In this document: in pieces, positions 62,461-64,000 of the stretch | Layout: each line of letters starts with the position of its first letter | How positions within the stretch are numbered: the stretch's first letter is position 1 | Assembly (NCBI GenBank): GCA_026214975.1 | Contig: CM047810.1 | Location: 2,666,001-2,730,000 of the forward strand | Reading direction: 5' to 3' | DNA from: Gentiana macrophylla | Taxonomy: Eukaryota > Streptophyta > Magnoliopsida > Gentianales > Gentianaceae | Length of the DNA: 64,000 nucleotides | Notes under the pieces: generated by a model | What the model saw: only the letters and a program-made list of their open reading frames with translations | The model's database searches: none | Told to the model about the DNA's origin: nothing | Position numbers and translations under genes: made by a program

Positions 62461-63570
62461 AATGCTATCACCACCTTACAAGAAGTTGTGGATCAGTTGG
62501 ATAGAATGCAGATTGAAGTGGTTGAGCAGAAGGATGAAGACCAGTTTATGGCGCCATTGATGGCGAGGTCGATCCTGCTAGATGAGATACGGTTTAAACA
62601 AGATAAGGACCCAGTGATGGTTAATTTGAAGCGTGTGGCCCGAGAAAAACCTACAGTGGGTTATCAGTTGGACAAGAGTGGTTATCTTTGGTATGGAGAC
62701 CGTTTGTGTGTACCAGATGTGGATGGTCTAAGAGAGAAGGTTATGAATGAGGCTCACAAGATTGCTTTTGCGGTTCACCCCGGAGCCACTAAGATGTATA
62801 GAGATCTCAAGGAAAGATACTGGTGGCCTGGTATGAAGTTAGGGATCGCAGAGTTCGTGGCGAGATGCGATACATGTCAGAGGGTGAAAGCAGAACATAA
62901 AAGGCCAGGAGGTTTGTTGAAACCTTTGGAGTTACCGGAATGGAAATGGGAGAATATCACGATGGATTTCATCACCGGTTTGCCTAAGACGAAGGGCGGT
63001 CATGACATGATTTGGGTGATTGTGGATAGACTTACCAAATCAGCCCATTTCTTGCCGTGTAAGGTAGATATGCCTATAAAGAAGTTCGCTACTATGTACA
63101 TCGACAATATAGTGAAGCTTCATGGTGTGCCTTTATCTATTGTATCCGACAGGGATAGTAGATTCATCGATCGCTTTTGGAAAGGTCTGCAAAGCTTTTG
63201 GAACGAGACGGATTTGAGTACAGCGTTTCATCCTCAGACGGATGGGTAGTCCGAGAGAATGATTCAGACTCTTGAGGATATGCTTAGAGCTTGTGTTTTG
63301 GATGCCGGAGGTTCATGGATAGATTACCTCAACTTGGCGGAGTTTGCTTACAATAACAGTTACCACGCAAGTTTGGGAATGCCACCTTTTGAGGCCTTGT
63401 ATGGTAGGAAGTGTAGGACTCCACTTTATTGGGATGAAGTGGGAGAGAAACACATCACCGGGCGGAGATGGTTCAAACAAGCCAAGGAGAAGATCGAGTT
63501 GATACGGAAGAATCTGAAAATTGCACAAGATCGCCAAAGAGTTGGGCCGATGTTAGAAGGAGACCGCTAG
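62461..63570 (+). pseudogene. chromovirus integrase
   Basis: One frame from 62284 to 63249 covers the zinc-binding region (VHPGATKMYRDLKERYWWPG and CDTCQRVKAEH), then the core with MDFITGLPKTKGGHDMIWVI and VDRLTKSAHFLP, and LSIVSDRDSRFIDRFWKGLQ. It ends at TAG (63247-63249) right after HPQTDG, where the family has Gln (a CAG-to-TAG change). The frame reopens at once with SERMIQTLEDMLRACV and continues through LAEFAYNNSYHASLGMPPFE and GRKCRTPLYWDE. The DDE residues are present on both sides of the stop. Confidence 0.93.
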
Positions 63571-64000
63571 AGTTCGAAGTTGGGGACGAGTTTACCTTCG
63601 AGCGTCTCCAATGAAGGGTGTCAAGAGGTTTGGTCGAAAAGGAAAGCTAAGTCCAAGATCGTAGGACCTTTTGATATCATTGAAAGAGTTGGGAAGTTGG
63701 CTTATAGACTACGGTTGCCGAATCGATGTCTAGAGTCCACAATGTCTTCCACGTATCAATGCTTAAAAGTGTTTATCAAAAGTGGATGTGGAATCCGAGA
63801 TTGATCCGGAAGTGTTACAAGACAACCTATCATACGTGGAAAAGCCGATCAAGATTCGGATAGAAAGGAAAGGATGATCAAGAGGCGAATGATTCCGTTA
63901 GTGTTAGTGCAATGGAGCAACCATGCACCGGCGGAAGCCACTTGGGAAGTGGAAGCGGACATGATAGGCGAGTTCCCGAGTTTTCTCATCCGCCAGGTAA
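63571..64000 (+). pseudogene. chromovirus integrase C-terminus and chromodomain
   Basis: After a frameshift near 63565 the sequence gives KLSPRFVGPF-type material (KAKSKIVGPFDIIERVGKLA) and later YVEKPIKI and VLVQWSNHAPAEATWEVEAD (about 63908-63960). The last matches a chromodomain, with the conserved W and the E-A-T-W-E block. Chromodomains steer integration toward particular chromatin. The coding end is at or just beyond the window edge. Confidence 0.85.

Larger units (their letters stand above)
56912..64000 (+). mobile_element. Tekay-like chromovirus (Ty3/gypsy), 5' LTR and gag-pol, runs off the window
   Basis: The LTR (56912-59047) is followed by a tRNA-Met primer site, gag, protease, RT, RNase H, integrase and a chromodomain, the order of a plant chromovirus of the Tekay/Del group. 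It is inserted in psaD. The 5-bp duplication should be CCTCC (56907-56911), to be matched beyond 64000. Gag and the RT-RNase H junction hold several stops and frameshifts; integrase is nearly open. Confidence 0.93.

Overview
This is nuclear DNA from a flowering plant, very probably a eudicot. It has spliced genes with GT-AG introns, plant-type LTR retrotransposons (Ty1/copia, Athila and chromodomain-bearing Ty3/gypsy), hAT, Mutator-like and Stowaway-like non-autonomous elements, long (TA)n tracts and AT-rich intergenic DNA. I cannot name the species. Every homology call below is recognition by eye; nothing was searched.

Layout. 1-4121: 3' part of a decayed copia element ending in a 339-bp LTR. 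4529-9215: short tandem repeats split by a solo LTR of a Tekay-like gypsy family (4929-9008), itself split by a second, unrelated solo LTR (5999-7817). 9243-10096: fragments of at least three cellular genes (C2H2 zinc finger, YchF/OLA1-type GTPase, F-box protein) side by side on the minus strand. 10376-16527: a copia fragment, a long-TIR element, an F-box (FBA) pseudogene, a perfect 37-bp inverted repeat, a 608-bp solo LTR and an 850-bp hAT-type element. 16528-27187: a complete but decayed Athila element with both LTRs and a CCTAC duplication.

28435-44380 is the gene island: a chloroplast folate/biopterin transporter gene (FBT1-like, nine coding exons), an SMP-type LEA gene, cytosolic ribosomal protein S18 (uS13, first coding exon only an ATG), a single-exon DUF868 gene and an HSP70-8-like gene. 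Small TIR elements and a 5'-truncated LINE lie between them. From what I recall of Arabidopsis locus numbers, the FBT1 and HSP70-8 homologues are also near neighbours there (At2g32040, At2g32120), so this may be conserved microsynteny. The genes have unrelated roles (transport, desiccation protection, translation, unknown, chaperone) and do not form a pathway.

44836-48619: a segment bounded by two (TA)n tracts, a fold-back Mutator-like MITE, and a 1-kb array made from the 3' half of tRNA-Ile(AAU). 48750-55968: a minus-strand copia element with non-canonical LTR ends (AG...CT instead of TG...CA), an exact 5-bp duplication, a nearly open polyprotein frame and a nested 2-kb solo LTR. 56540-56911: the 3' part of a photosystem I psaD gene, cut exactly by the 5' LTR of a Tekay-like chromovirus that runs to the window end. 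That element appears to carry a 96-nt intron at the gag-protease junction.

Most worth checking: the tRNA-Ile 3'-half array, the AG/CT copia, the chimeric gene-fragment cluster, the interrupted psaD copy, the predicted chromovirus intron, and the clusters of short GC-rich palindromic motifs inside three LTR families.
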